A stretch of 64,000 nt of DNA from JAOARY01 sp045345765 (GTDB lineage Bacteria > Bacillota > Clostridia > Peptostreptococcales > Peptostreptococcaceae): the NCBI GenBank assembly GCA_045345765.1, contig CP148265.1:1364001-1428000 (forward strand), read 5' to 3'. Below the pieces are notes generated by a model that searched no databases, was not told where the DNA came from, and saw only the letters and a list, made by a program, of their open reading frames with translations. Shown here piece after piece: positions 52,945 to 61,962 of the stretch. Every line of letters starts with the position of its first letter. The first letter of the stretch is position 1. The translations under genes and the position numbers were made by a program.

Positions 52945-53390
52945 AGTTGTATATGTTCTAAATATTCTACTTCAACATCTTTGCATATAACAAAACCATA
53001 AAGTCCTAAGCTCGAATCTATGTTATAGATTAAATAATCATTTTTATTAAGGGCTATTTTTAAGAGTTTAATCTTATTTTTTTCTGTCTGATTTTTAAAA
53101 TCTAAAGATAGTTTAGATGAAAGTCCATAATAGTACATTTTTAAAATATAGTCTTTGTAGAATTTCATAAAATTATAAAATCCAAATAAGTCAATAGAAT
53201 ATATAATATTATAATCTAAATTATGTTCAAATAAGTGAGTTAAAACATTTTTAAAAGTTACATTGACTTTTACTCTATCATAGCCATCATCAAATAAAAG
53301 ATTTAATACTATTTTTTTATTTTTACTATCAATAAAATAAGATTCAACAAGACTATCATGTATATAGCCTTTTTTTGTTATATTAGTCAT
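52929..53390 (-). CDS. hypothetical soluble protein
   Basis: 153 residues from ATG 53390 (MTNITKKGYIHDSLVESYFI) with AAAGAGG upstream. An upstream frame extension overlaps the preceding gene and lacks a site. Strand-rich first half (KKIVLNLLFDDGYDRVKVNV) and aromatic middle. Not recognised. 16 nt after the secreted protein gene, so co-transcribed and possibly its partner or immunity protein. Confidence 0.55.
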   Translation of the reverse strand: MTNITKKGYIHDSLVESYFIDSKNKKIVLNLLFDDGYDRVKVNVTFKNVLTHLFEHNLDYNIIYSIDLFGFYNFMKFYKDYILKMYYYGLSSKLSLDFKNQTEKNKIKLLKIALNKNDYLIYNIDSSLGLYGFVICKDVEVEYLEHIQLKKEE

Positions 53391-53406
53391 ATAAAAAACC
53401 TCTTTG

Positions 53407-53997
53407 CTAAATATTCTTTTTTGTTTTATATAATATAGTATTATCTTCATTTGGAGTTGTAAATTCATCTATGGTAAATGTAGCTGTGAATTTATATAAA
53501 TTCCTTGTGTAATAATTGCTAGTTACATCAATCGTTAAATAGCTATTATAATTAATATCAAAATATTCATTGAAAGTATCAAAAGTACAGGTTGCTAAAG
53601 CTAGCATAGGCTTATTTATAGGAATTTTTGGTTTAAATATTTTTTTAAAATCAAAAGTTATAGTTTCTGGAGTTTTTCTTTCTATAATGCCACTAACATG
53701 AAAACCAACACGATTAGTAGGATAATAACCACTTAGTTGATAGTTTTTATTTGAAGAAAGATAATACTCTACATTATCAGGAATTTCAACCCAAGTATCA
53801 ATTACATCTGTAATCATTTTATCACTACCTTCTCCAGTTGTTTCAACTGTTGTAAACACATACAAAATATCACCCTTTATATTTTTTTCAAGGCATAATG
53901 TTTCTTGATTTGTTTTTGAGGCATTGCATATTGGAATATTAAAAAATACAAAAGAAAATACTAGAATAAAAGAAAACAAATGCTTTAATTTCAACAA
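53407..53997 (-). CDS. secreted protein, 196 residues
   Basis: Sec signal peptide LKHLFSFILVFSFVFFNIPI, cleavage near CNASK. Mature part beta-rich (GDILYVFTTVETTGEGSDKM, TWVEIPDNVEYYLSSNKN, YFDINYNSYLTIDVTSNYY). Minus strand, GGGGGAG upstream. No family recognised; domain shape could be an immunoglobulin-like or jelly-roll fold (weak inference). Confidence 0.65.
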   Translation of the reverse strand: MLKLKHLFSFILVFSFVFFNIPICNASKTNQETLCLEKNIKGDILYVFTTVETTGEGSDKMITDVIDTWVEIPDNVEYYLSSNKNYQLSGYYPTNRVGFHVSGIIERKTPETITFDFKKIFKPKIPINKPMLALATCTFDTFNEYFDINYNSYLTIDVTSNYYTRNLYKFTATFTIDEFTTPNEDNTILYKTKKNI

Positions 53998-54057
53998 AAT
54001 CTCCCCCTTAAATAAATTGATATTATTTATATTTTATATAAGAATTACAAATCTCTT

Positions 54058-54456
54058 TTACCAAACATGAAAACAATATTTATAATTATCTATTTTGCCC
54101 TCATCCAAAAATTCATCTATGATTTTTAAAGCTATCTTATAATCAATAAGATTAAATTTTTTAAATCTACTGACTAAAACATCTTCAAATTCATAAAGAT
54201 TAATACTTTCATCTTTTTTCTTATTATTTTTATCAAAAGAAACCATCATATCAAGAATTTCATCATCAGGATTAAAGAACAAAAAAGATTTATCTTCATT
54301 ATAATAACTAAGTTCTAATTTGTTTTTAGTCTTTGAGTCTATTATATTGATTAATTTTTTAAAATAATTTTTAGTATATAAATTGTGTAAGTATTTATTT
54401 ATGTCATTTTTATTATCAAAAGATAATTTATCTTCTTCAATCTCAATTATAAACAT
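54058..54456 (-). CDS. small hypothetical protein, immunity-like
   Basis: 132 residues, acidic, no signal: MFIIEIEEDKLSFDNKNDIN, KLELSYYNEDKSFLFFNPDD, ALKIIDEFLDEGKIDNYKYC. AAAGGATG upstream. The pattern of two short strand blocks then a helix ending in a Trp resembles small immunity proteins, but no family can be named. First gene of the minus-strand trio. Confidence 0.55.
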   Translation of the reverse strand: MFIIEIEEDKLSFDNKNDINKYLHNLYTKNYFKKLINIIDSKTKNKLELSYYNEDKSFLFFNPDDEILDMMVSFDKNNKKKDESINLYEFEDVLVSRFKKFNLIDYKIALKIIDEFLDEGKIDNYKYCFHVW

Positions 54457-54724
54457 ATAAACACATCCTTTAGTTTTTTATAAAGAAACATTTGTAAAAT
54501 TGTAAAAAATTAAAATATTTAAGTAGATTTTATAGTTAAAAAAGAAAAAAATCAATAGTTTAAAAACTTTTGTAATAGTTTTTAAGAATTATGTAAGGTC
54601 TGTAAATACAAAATAACAAAATATAATGATATAATGTAATCTAATGATAGATTAGTTTAAATTATTTAAATGTAAATATGTAGTTATTATATGCACAAAT
54701 AAAATGAATATGGAGAAGCGTAAT

Positions 54725-55462
54725 ATGAGAAAATTAATTACAATATTTATATTAATACCCTTAGTTTTAATTGGTTGCAGTGAATCTGTAGATAAAAAGG
54801 AAACATTCAATTTAGATGATTTTTTGCAAAAGATATATATAGGTAGAGCATATGGTGATGGTTATGTGTCTATTGAAAAAATTGAAGACCCATCAAAAAA
54901 AATAAAAGAAAAGAATATAAATAACCCATACCCACAATATGTGAAATTTATAGATGATAAGAATAAAACATTTTATGAACTTTATTATTATAGAAAACTA
55001 AAGCAAAACGAAGATGGAAATTTTTTTGATGATCAAAATAATAGAGAGTACAAGGCATTATCAGATAAGATGGACTATATAGGGCTATATAAATTGGATG
55101 ATGAAAGTGTAATACCAAATATAGGTCTTGCTATAAATGACTATGATATAAAGGAAATTTATTATTTTAGAAATAATGAAAAAAGACCATATTCTAAAGA
55201 AGAATATGATAAAGCCCTAAAATTTTTACAAAAAGATGAGAATATAAAAGATGAAATCACAAATGAAGAGTTTGAAAACACAATAGCAAATGCAAGAAAA
55301 ATTTTTGAAATAAAAATAGAAGATACAGATGTAGAATTATTATTTTCTTCATATTTTAAATATGAAAATAAAGAAATTAAACAGATTTTTATAATAGATA
55401 TTATAAAAAATGATGAAGTAATAAAGACATATAATAAGATATATGTAAAAACAAATAATTAA
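54725..55462 (+). CDS. lipoprotein of unknown function
   Basis: 245 residues from ATG 54725 with TGGAGAAG upstream. Signal peptide MRKLITIFILIPLVLIGCSE with lipobox LIGC (Cys 18). The mature part is lysine- and acid-rich (IYIGRAYGDGYVSIEKIEDP, FRNNEKRPYSKEEYDKALKF). It will be anchored on the outer face of the membrane. Family not recognised. Confidence 0.7.
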   Translation: MRKLITIFILIPLVLIGCSESVDKKETFNLDDFLQKIYIGRAYGDGYVSIEKIEDPSKKIKEKNINNPYPQYVKFIDDKNKTFYELYYYRKLKQNEDGNFFDDQNNREYKALSDKMDYIGLYKLDDESVIPNIGLAINDYDIKEIYYFRNNEKRPYSKEEYDKALKFLQKDENIKDEITNEEFENTIANARKIFEIKIEDTDVELLFSSYFKYENKEIKQIFIIDIIKNDEVIKTYNKIYVKTNN

Positions 55463-55530
55463 CTTAGAAGATATGATATTAGTATATTACAAAAAATTTT
55501 TTTATTATAATTTATTTTATAAAATATATT

Positions 55531-55560
55531 TTGAAAAATATACATATATTATGATATAAT
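55531..55560 (+). promoter_or_regulatory. promoter of the ABC-F leader
   Basis: TTGAAA (55531-55536), 18 nt, TATAAT (55555-55560). Transcription would begin about 55567, giving a leader of more than 450 nt before the ABC-F gene. Confidence 0.7.
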
Positions 55561-55597
55561 ATTAATGATAAAAATATTTAATAAAAAAGGAGAAGCG

Positions 55598-55624
55598 ATG
55601 TATACTATATTTTTAGCTAGATAA
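55598..55624 (+). CDS. 8-residue leader peptide (uORF1) of the ABC-F gene
   Basis: MYTIFLAR followed by TAA, with AAGGAG 5 nt upstream of the ATG. A short well-translated uORF just before a terminator is the hallmark of antibiotic-responsive attenuation, in which drug-stalled ribosomes on the leader alter RNA folding. Confidence 0.65.
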   Translation: MYTIFLAR

Positions 55625-55652
55625 GGTGAGAACTTTATAATATGCAAGAAAG

Positions 55653-55688
55653 ACTGTTTTATCAAAGTTTTGATAAAAGTTTTTTTGT
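55653..55688 (+). terminator. leader terminator 1
   Basis: ACTGTTTTATCA (55653-55664) pairs with TGATAAAAGT (55671-55680) with one bulge, then T6. It lies 28 nt after uORF1. Confidence 0.7.
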
Positions 55689-55799
55689 TGTGCATAATGC
55701 TAAAAATATTAACTTCTTATATTAAATTTAAATTTATCATAAAGTAAGTTGCTATCAAATACTAATAAAATAATTATATTAATCTAAGTTAGGTGATAA

Positions 55800-55817
55800 A
55801 TGATTGTAGATTTATAA
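55800..55817 (+). CDS. possible second leader peptide (uORF2)
   Basis: MIVDL with AGGTG upstream, 65 nt before terminator 2. Very short; real translation is uncertain. Confidence 0.35.
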   Translation: MIVDL

Positions 55818-55883
55818 TACTTATTATTAGTAATATATTTGATGGCTTTATATTATATGAAATGATGATATATTAAATTTACA

Positions 55884-55914
55884 ACCAGAGTTAGTTTATA
55901 GCTCTGGTTTTTTT
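55884..55914 (+). terminator. leader terminator 2
   Basis: ACCAGAG (55884-55890) pairs with CTCTGGT (55902-55908), then T6. Lies 115 nt before the ABC-F ATG, so readthrough or antitermination is needed to express that gene. Confidence 0.88.
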
Positions 55915-56029
55915 GTACCCAAAAATATATTTTAGCTATGCACTTAAATATTATAGAAATAAAATTTTGATTGAATTTTAATAATTAAAATTAAATAGAA
56001 ATAAAAATATAATATGAAGGAGTGTTTCT

Positions 56030-57835
56030 ATGCTAATAGAATTAAAAAATATAATAAAAGAATATGACGAAAAACTTATATTGGATAAGCTTAATTTAAA
56101 TATTGAGGCGAATGAAAAAATAGGTCTTATTGGAGACAATGGTTGTGGAAAAACTACTTTGGTAGATATAATTTGTGGCAAAGAAGATTTTAAAGGTTAT
56201 TTAAAATATCATAAAAAAAATCTAAAAATAAATTATTTAAAACAAGATAATTTGATGGATGATGATTTATTAAATGAATACCTAAGAAATATGAACAAAG
56301 AAGAATTTAAGATATTTTTAAATGATTTAAAGCTTTTAAATGTTGATAATATAAAAGATATAGAGGATAAAAGAATTAATAATTTGAGTGAAGGAGAAAA
56401 ATTAAAGATATCTTTGGCTTATATATTCACCAAAAAATCAGATATTATAATACTCGATGAACCCACAAATCATATGGATTTTGAGGGGATTAGTTGGCTT
56501 ATTGAGAAAGTTAATAATTATTATAATACGATAATTATAATATCTCATGATAGATATTTTTTAGATCAAACTACTAATAAAATAATTGAGATACTAAATA
56601 AAAACATAGATATATATGATGGGAATTATACTAGGTATAGAGAACAAAAGGACTTAAAAATAAAGACTCATTATAATGCATATAGGATTCAAGAAAATTA
56701 TAAACAAGAGATTGATAAAGAAATAAAAAGACTCAAGTCTTGGTCGGATAAAGGTCATAGAGATTCTACTAAAAAGGAAGGATTTAAAGAAAAGTATAGA
56801 GTTAGAGCGAAGAAAAAAGACAAACAGATAAAGTCAAAGATTAAAAAACTTCAAAAGATTGATCTAGAAGGTGTTAGTAAACCAATAGAAGAGGCTAAAG
56901 TTACATTTGATTTTGTAACTGATATAAAAACAGGAAAGACTGTATTGGAAGCAAAAGATATAAAGAAATCCTACGATGAAAGAGTTATATTTAAAGAAAG
57001 TTCTTTCTATATCAAATCCAAAGAAAAAGTATTATTGTTTGGTCTAAATGGTTGTGGAAAAACAACTTTGATAAAATTGATTCTAAAAAAATTAGAATTA
57101 GATGAGGGTAGTATATATATAAATCCTAATCTTAAAATAGGATATCTAAGCCAAACTCTTAGCAATTTAGACGATGAAAGAACTTTGTATTCTTATTTTG
57201 ATAATATGAATAATGAAAAAAGAGGTAAGTTTCAGATTCTATTAAATAATATGGGAATAAAAAATGATATGATTAATCATAAAATAAAATCCCTTAGTTT
57301 TGGGGAAAAAACAAGGTTTAAAATGGCTCTTATGATAATTGAAGAGAATAATTTATTAATATTAGATGAGCCTACAAATCATTTAGATATAAAAAGCAGA
57401 TATATGTTAGAGCAAACCTTAAAGGATTATAGTGGAAGCCTTATAATTGTTTCGCATGATAGATATTTTGCAAAGGCTGTTTGTGATAAAGTACTCTTGT
57501 TTGAAAATAAAGAGATAAAAAGAGTTGAATATAGTTTTGAGGAGTTTGTAGCCAAGGAAGAAATAAATAAAGCATATGAGAAAGAAAATATAAATAAGAT
57601 AAAGGATGAAGTTGATAACTCAAAGAATAAAAATAAATTAAAAAAGCAAAAGAATAAAAAAAATAAAACTTTAAAAGCAGATAAATTAAAAAAAGAACAG
57701 CTACTTGTGATAGAAAATGAAATAACAAATATATTATCCAAATTAAGTATAGTAGATCCTACACATAAGGATTATGATATTTTGGATAAGGAATTTAAAG
57801 AGGCTTTAGAAAAGAAAAGAAAATTACATCAATAA
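56030..57835 (+). CDS. ABC-F ATPase, probable ribosome-protection antibiotic resistance protein
   Basis: 601 residues, no membrane segments. Two ABC domains: GDNGCGKTT with LSEGEKLKISLAYI and DEPTNHMD; GLNGCGKTT with LSFGEKTRFKMALMI and DEPTNHLD. The interdomain linker (about 185-300) is long and basic (KSWSDKGHRDSTKKEGFKEK), as in resistance-type ABC-F proteins (Vga, Lsa, Msr groups). A lysine-rich C-terminal coiled coil adds about 90 residues. The attenuator-type leader supports an inducible resistance role against peptidyl-transferase-centre drugs. AAGGAG upstream. Confidence 0.88.
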   Translation: MLIELKNIIKEYDEKLILDKLNLNIEANEKIGLIGDNGCGKTTLVDIICGKEDFKGYLKYHKKNLKINYLKQDNLMDDDLLNEYLRNMNKEEFKIFLNDLKLLNVDNIKDIEDKRINNLSEGEKLKISLAYIFTKKSDIIILDEPTNHMDFEGISWLIEKVNNYYNTIIIISHDRYFLDQTTNKIIEILNKNIDIYDGNYTRYREQKDLKIKTHYNAYRIQENYKQEIDKEIKRLKSWSDKGHRDSTKKEGFKEKYRVRAKKKDKQIKSKIKKLQKIDLEGVSKPIEEAKVTFDFVTDIKTGKTVLEAKDIKKSYDERVIFKESSFYIKSKEKVLLFGLNGCGKTTLIKLILKKLELDEGSIYINPNLKIGYLSQTLSNLDDERTLYSYFDNMNNEKRGKFQILLNNMGIKNDMINHKIKSLSFGEKTRFKMALMIIEENNLLILDEPTNHLDIKSRYMLEQTLKDYSGSLIIVSHDRYFAKAVCDKVLLFENKEIKRVEYSFEEFVAKEEINKAYEKENINKIKDEVDNSKNKNKLKKQKNKKNKTLKADKLKKEQLLVIENEITNILSKLSIVDPTHKDYDILDKEFKEALEKKRKLHQ

Positions 57836-57836
57836 T

Positions 57837-57855
57837 TTGTTTTCATGTGAAACAA
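57837..57855. promoter_or_regulatory. imperfect parS-like palindrome
   Basis: TTGTTTTCATGTGAAACAA: arms TTGTTT and AAACAA around a CATGTG core. Compared with parS it has one extra T and C-to-T in the core. Intergenic, directly after the ABC-F stop. Weaker candidate than 45696. Confidence 0.35.
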
Positions 57856-58009
57856 TTATATTATAAAAAAGATAAATTATATTATAAAAACCTCGATTGT
57901 TCTTAAAAAAATCAGTTTTGTAAATTTATTGTAAGATAAATAGTACAAAATATATGTCAAAAATATGATAAATTTATATTAGTTAAAAATTATTAAAAGG
58001 GGTGAAAAA

Positions 58010-58087
58010 ATGTTCAAAAAATCTAAGTTTGTTTATGTATATGAACAGTTAAATGCAAAAGAAAGCAATGATGACCATATAAATTAG
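58010..58087 (+). CDS. 25-residue small ORF
   Basis: MFKKSKFVYVYEQLNAKESN followed by DDHIN and a stop, with AAAAGGGGTG 7 nt before the ATG. Ends 15 nt before the next gene and is likely co-transcribed. Either a small peptide or a leader for the gene at 58103. No export signal. Confidence 0.4.
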   Translation: MFKKSKFVYVYEQLNAKESNDDHIN

Positions 58088-58102
58088 AATTGAGGGAATG
58101 GA

Positions 58103-58759
58103 ATGAAGAAATATTTAAGAAAATATAGAATAGAAATTAGTTTTATAAGTGTTATTGTGCTGCTATTTATGTTTTTATTTATAGATTTACAAGAGAATAT
58201 AAATATTTTAAATGCAAAAGCATATTATTATGACTTAAATTATGATACTCAAGATCAAATATTTTATAATGAATTAGAAAATGCTATTGATGAAGCAAAG
58301 AAGATAAAAAAAGATATAGATTATAGACTTAAAAATAAAGAATTTAAATATGAAAATTTAGATAATACAGGAATAACGTTTTTAGAAGAATACCATTTAG
58401 ACTTTTATAATTTAGGTTATTTAACTCGTGATAAAGATAATGTTTTGTCTGTATATACTTTTGCAACAGCATTAGAACAGTTTGATACAGAATTAAAGTA
58501 TGCTAAATTAGAAGAAAATAAAGATAAGAAAATAAATGAAGCTAATCTGAAATTAATGCTAAAAACAATAGATTCGATAATAGATGAATTTGAAGAAGCG
58601 AATAATTATTATGATGATGAATTAAAAAATCCAAAGAATGCAAAGAAGATATTAAAGAAAGATAATATTACAAAGTTTGCTTATGTTTATAGTCATATGA
58701 TTAAATCTTTTGATAAGGATTATGAGAGTATTGATATTTTTGAAGAAGAGGCAGAATAA
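58103..58759 (+). CDS. membrane-anchored helical protein
   Basis: 218 residues. One N-terminal membrane helix (EISFISVIVLLFMFLFIDL), then an extracytoplasmic acidic helical domain (IFYNELENAIDEAKKIKKDI, FATALEQFDTELKYAKLEEN). Shares general plan and length with the minus-strand gene at 58987, though sequence similarity is slight. Function unknown. GAGGGAATGGA region provides the ribosome-binding site. Confidence 0.6.
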   Translation: MKKYLRKYRIEISFISVIVLLFMFLFIDLQENINILNAKAYYYDLNYDTQDQIFYNELENAIDEAKKIKKDIDYRLKNKEFKYENLDNTGITFLEEYHLDFYNLGYLTRDKDNVLSVYTFATALEQFDTELKYAKLEENKDKKINEANLKLMLKTIDSIIDEFEEANNYYDDELKNPKNAKKILKKDNITKFAYVYSHMIKSFDKDYESIDIFEEEAE

Positions 58760-58860
58760 AAGACGATTAAATAGGGTAATAAGTCTATTTAGAAAATCAA
58801 AGTAGATAAAAAGTTTTAAAAGTAAAAATATAGCTGTCATACTAAGCATAGATTAAAAAT

Positions 58861-58964
58861 GGGCTGTCGCATTAAGAAATTTAGCTACAATATATTGTGT
58901 TATAAATTTTAAAATAATCACAATATGATGTATCATTTTTCTTATTGCAACAGCTTTTTTTTAA
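58861..58964. repeat. about 95-bp inverted-repeat element (MITE-like) acting as terminator
   Basis: Left end GGGCTGTCGCATTAAGAAA; right end, read inward on the other strand, AAGCTGTTGCAATAAGAAA: 15 or so of 19 match. The inner arms ATATTGTG/CACAATAT pair too, so the RNA would form a long imperfect hairpin ending in T8. The GGGCTGTCGCA-type end is reminiscent of IS1182-like insertion sequences, suggesting a MITE. Confidence 0.55.
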
Positions 58965-58986
58965 AATTTTTTAATCTGATAGCTTT

Positions 58987-59598
58987 TTAATTTTGATAAA
59001 GGATTTTTACAATATCATCAAAGAAATATATCCAATCATCATCATTTAAATTAAATTCATTTATAAACTCGTAATTTTGAGCTTTCCAACCATATTTTTT
59101 ATCTCTATAATCAAAATAATTATTAGTTATGACTTCTAATTCATCTATAGATGTTTTAAATTCATAAGATAAATCTTTATATTTAATAGTTTTTATACTA
59201 TAGTTTGCAATCTCATCATAGATAGTTTTTTCAAGATTCTTTTTTAGTACAAGTAATTTATAAGAATCACCATCATTTGTTAAGAGTGTTTTCTTATCTT
59301 CTAGCTCATCAATTTCAAATATCATTTCAATATCATGCAATTCAAATATCAAAAAATCAAGCATATCAGCAAAAATTTCAAAATCTTTTATCGTAAAATC
59401 CTCATTTTTAAAATAAGTAATAGAAGAATTTATGTTTTTCATATTGCTATCTAAAGTCCTTATATTGTCCAAAACCGAAACTTTAAATAATTCTTGTTTA
59501 TAAGATTTTAGATTTTGATTGTTAGTATATAGATAGAAATTAAAAATCAAACTTATTATTAGAATGATATGTACATAAGAGATTTTTTTATTAACCAA
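58987..59598 (-). CDS. membrane-anchored helical protein
   Basis: 203 residues. N-terminal membrane segment (ISYVHIILIISLIFNFYLY), then a helical extracytoplasmic domain (TIKDFEIFADMLDFLIFELH, TSIDELEVITNNYFDYRDKK). Minus strand, converging on 58103 across the repeat element. Ribosome-binding site AAAGGCGGTG. Not recognised. Confidence 0.6.
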   Translation of the reverse strand: MVNKKISYVHIILIISLIFNFYLYTNNQNLKSYKQELFKVSVLDNIRTLDSNMKNINSSITYFKNEDFTIKDFEIFADMLDFLIFELHDIEMIFEIDELEDKKTLLTNDGDSYKLLVLKKNLEKTIYDEIANYSIKTIKYKDLSYEFKTSIDELEVITNNYFDYRDKKYGWKAQNYEFINEFNLNDDDWIYFFDDIVKILYQN

Positions 59599-59849
59599 AA
59601 GAACACCGCCTTTAATTACAAAATTTGTATAGTGCTTATGCTTAAACTATATATTATTTTGTATAAAAAGTCAATTTTTGATTTAAATACATAAATTATC
59701 TTTCAAAAAATCGAATTAAACAGCTTAAATACTTCCTATAACTATATTTTTTATATTTTTATTTAAATAAAAATTATATTGAAAACATCAAGTATATAAT
59801 GTATTATAAGACACAATATACCTAAAAAATTTAAAAATGGGAGAAGTTT

Positions 59850-61130
59850 ATGGACAAAATCAAATTATTAAAAAACAAGGACTATTCGCTTTTGTTGTTT
59901 GGAATGACAAGCTCTAATTTGGGTACATCAATTTCTAGTGTATGTATTATATTTTATTTTTTAAGAAGCTTTAGTGTGGAAATGTCAACTAAATTAATAG
60001 CGGGATATTGGCTTACAAAATTATTAGCTGAAATTATATTAACACCTTATTTAAGCCCGCTTATAGATAAGTTAAATAGAAAGAATATAATAATTGCTTG
60101 TGATATTATAAGGGGAATTTTATATATTTGTTTTTCAGTTGTGTTATTAAAGATAGATAAGAATATTTATTTTTACATATTTTATTTTGTGATATTTACA
60201 ATAAGTAATTTTTTTCAAACTGCTGTATTTTCAATAATACCATCAATTGTAGATAAGAAAAATTTAAATGAAATAAATTCAATAACAAGTAGTTCAATGG
60301 AGTTTTCATGGTTAATAGGTGGGATTCTTGGCGGAATATTATATAGGTATTTTTCTCTTAGTATTATATTAGCTTTTGATGGTTTAAGTTTTTTGTTATC
60401 TGCATTTAGTGAAATGTTTTTAGATATTAAGGATGATAATAAGATTATAAAAGAAAAATCTAATAGACATTTGAATTTAGAGTTTTATAAGGATGTATTA
60501 AAGGATAAGTCGGTGTCTTATATGCTTTATTTTGATATTTTGAGTGGATTTTTGCTATCACCTGTATTTAGAATTGTACTTCCTTATTTTGCGATTAATA
60601 TTATAAGTCTAAATTCCACTAGGTTTGGATTATTTGATTCAATAATGACTTTGGGTATTGCTTTGGGAGCATTTTTTTATAAGAAAAATCAAAATTCTAT
60701 TTATAATATTATATCTAAGAATGTATTTTATTTATCTATAGTATTTTTTTCTTTTTTGATACTAACAATATTATTTAAGTCTAATTTATTTGTAAATAAA
60801 GAGATTGTATTTTTGATAAGTCTTATTTTACTTATGTTTAGCGGAGTGTTTCAATCAAATAATAATATAGAGATATTGTCATCATATCAACAAAATATAG
60901 ATCCGAAACATCTAGGTAGATTCTATGGTTTTAGAATAATGCTATTAAAATCATCAATGATGATAGGTATTTTTAGTTTTTCATTGTTGATGAAGAGCAA
61001 GGTTGAATTTGGATTTTTGGTAGTTTGTATAGCTTTTTTGATTTTAGCAATTGCATATAGATTTTATTTTGCAAACAAATTAAAGCAATATAAAAATCAG
61101 AAGAATGGTGATTATAAATTGGTAAAATAA
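59850..61130 (+). CDS. MFS transporter, possible drug efflux
   Basis: 426 residues with about 12 hydrophobic segments. Start LLKNKDYSLLLFGMTSSNLG, loop PYLSPLIDKLNRKNIIIACD (the MFS signature D...RK between helices 2 and 3), and a large central loop near residue 200. The pattern fits the macrolide-efflux-like/MFS_3 group, including the DLLS-like N-terminus and DRxNR variants. Substrate unknown. GGGAG upstream. No strong terminator follows; 61131-61441 contains only promoter and operator elements for the next gene. Confidence 0.85.
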   Translation: MDKIKLLKNKDYSLLLFGMTSSNLGTSISSVCIIFYFLRSFSVEMSTKLIAGYWLTKLLAEIILTPYLSPLIDKLNRKNIIIACDIIRGILYICFSVVLLKIDKNIYFYIFYFVIFTISNFFQTAVFSIIPSIVDKKNLNEINSITSSSMEFSWLIGGILGGILYRYFSLSIILAFDGLSFLLSAFSEMFLDIKDDNKIIKEKSNRHLNLEFYKDVLKDKSVSYMLYFDILSGFLLSPVFRIVLPYFAINIISLNSTRFGLFDSIMTLGIALGAFFYKKNQNSIYNIISKNVFYLSIVFFSFLILTILFKSNLFVNKEIVFLISLILLMFSGVFQSNNNIEILSSYQQNIDPKHLGRFYGFRIMLLKSSMMIGIFSFSLLMKSKVEFGFLVVCIAFLILAIAYRFYFANKLKQYKNQKNGDYKLVK

Positions 61131-61348
61131 GGGGGGCTTTGGATGCGATGGCTTATTGATTTTGAAATTTTTAACAATTATTAAGGTTTATTTAAAAGTA
61201 TAAGTCTTTTTTTAGACACTAAAATATCCAATTCAAATTCATAGCAAACTTTTATTATTCAATCTGTAGATTTTGTTGGGGAATGTTCAGTTTATATTTA
61301 AGTTTTATTCTAATGAATTTGTTACAAAATTTTTAATAAAAAAGCTTT

Positions 61349-61400
61349 TATAACAAAAAATATTATGTTATACTGTTATGGTAGTAATGAGGTTATAAGG
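61349..61400 (+). promoter_or_regulatory. promoter/operator region of the bacteriocin-like gene with left arm of the 14-bp inverted repeat
   Basis: Extended -10 TGTTATACT (61366-61374). TATAACA (61349-61355) and TGTTATA (61366-61372) form an inverted repeat over it. ATGAGGTTATAAGG (61387-61400), near the transcription start, is perfectly repeated in inverse orientation at 61963-61976. Confidence 0.6.
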
Positions 61401-61441
61401 ATAAATATACATAATTTTTTGACAGAATGGAGATGGTCGTA

Positions 61442-61939
61442 ATGAATAAAATTTGTTCGAAATTATTAATATTAACTTTGATTTTTATGCTTAGTATTCC
61501 AAGCTTAGCATTTGCTGCTGAAGATGTTTTTACAATAGATAACCATAAGGTTCGTGTTGATAGTCCTCGTTCTGGTTGTGGTGGAAAAAACAACCAATGG
61601 CATGTTCACGTTTATGGTAAAAATAAATCTATGAATAAATCAAATGAAATTGGTTGTGAAAATGTAATAGATCAATCAGATTCACATGGTAAAGATTTAA
61701 GTGATGTTCCAAGAAAAACTAGAGAAAAAATAAGAAATCATAAAAAGTATAAGGATGCTAAAAAGAAACAGCAACAATTAAATAAAGCTATGAAAAAAAT
61801 AAAAAGAAAAAAATTAAATTTGAGAAAAACTACAGATATTATTATTGCAGCTGGTATAGTTGCAGCTGCTACATTTACTTGGTTTTTCCCAGGAGATGAT
61901 GTTGCTGCGTGGGGTAATTTTTTAAGAGCACTTGCTTAA
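61442..61939 (+). CDS. secreted bacteriocin-like protein
   Basis: 165 residues from ATG 61442 (TGGAGATGG upstream). Sec signal peptide (KLLILTLIFMLSIPSLAFA), cleavage before AEDVF. Mature part: a glycine/histidine-rich segment (GCGGKNNQWHVHVYGKN), DQSDSHGKDLSDVPRKTREK, a very basic helix (KKKQQQLNKAMKKIKRKKLN) and a C-terminal hydrophobic helix (DIIIAAGIVAAATFTWFFPG). Basic plus terminal hydrophobic helix, export signal and a following ABC-2 exporter fit an antimicrobial protein with self-protection by export, similar in style to closticin/propionicin-type secreted bacteriocins. That comparison is from memory. Confidence 0.6.
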   Translation: MNKICSKLLILTLIFMLSIPSLAFAAEDVFTIDNHKVRVDSPRSGCGGKNNQWHVHVYGKNKSMNKSNEIGCENVIDQSDSHGKDLSDVPRKTREKIRNHKKYKDAKKKQQQLNKAMKKIKRKKLNLRKTTDIIIAAGIVAAATFTWFFPGDDVAAWGNFLRALA

Positions 61940-61962
61940 GTTTAATTTATAAGTAAAGTATA

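Noticed and set aside
57427..57741. Two overlapping minus-strand frames of about 100 residues
   Set aside because: Antisense to the lysine-rich C-terminus of the ABC-F gene; Phe/Leu/Ser-rich shadow frames.
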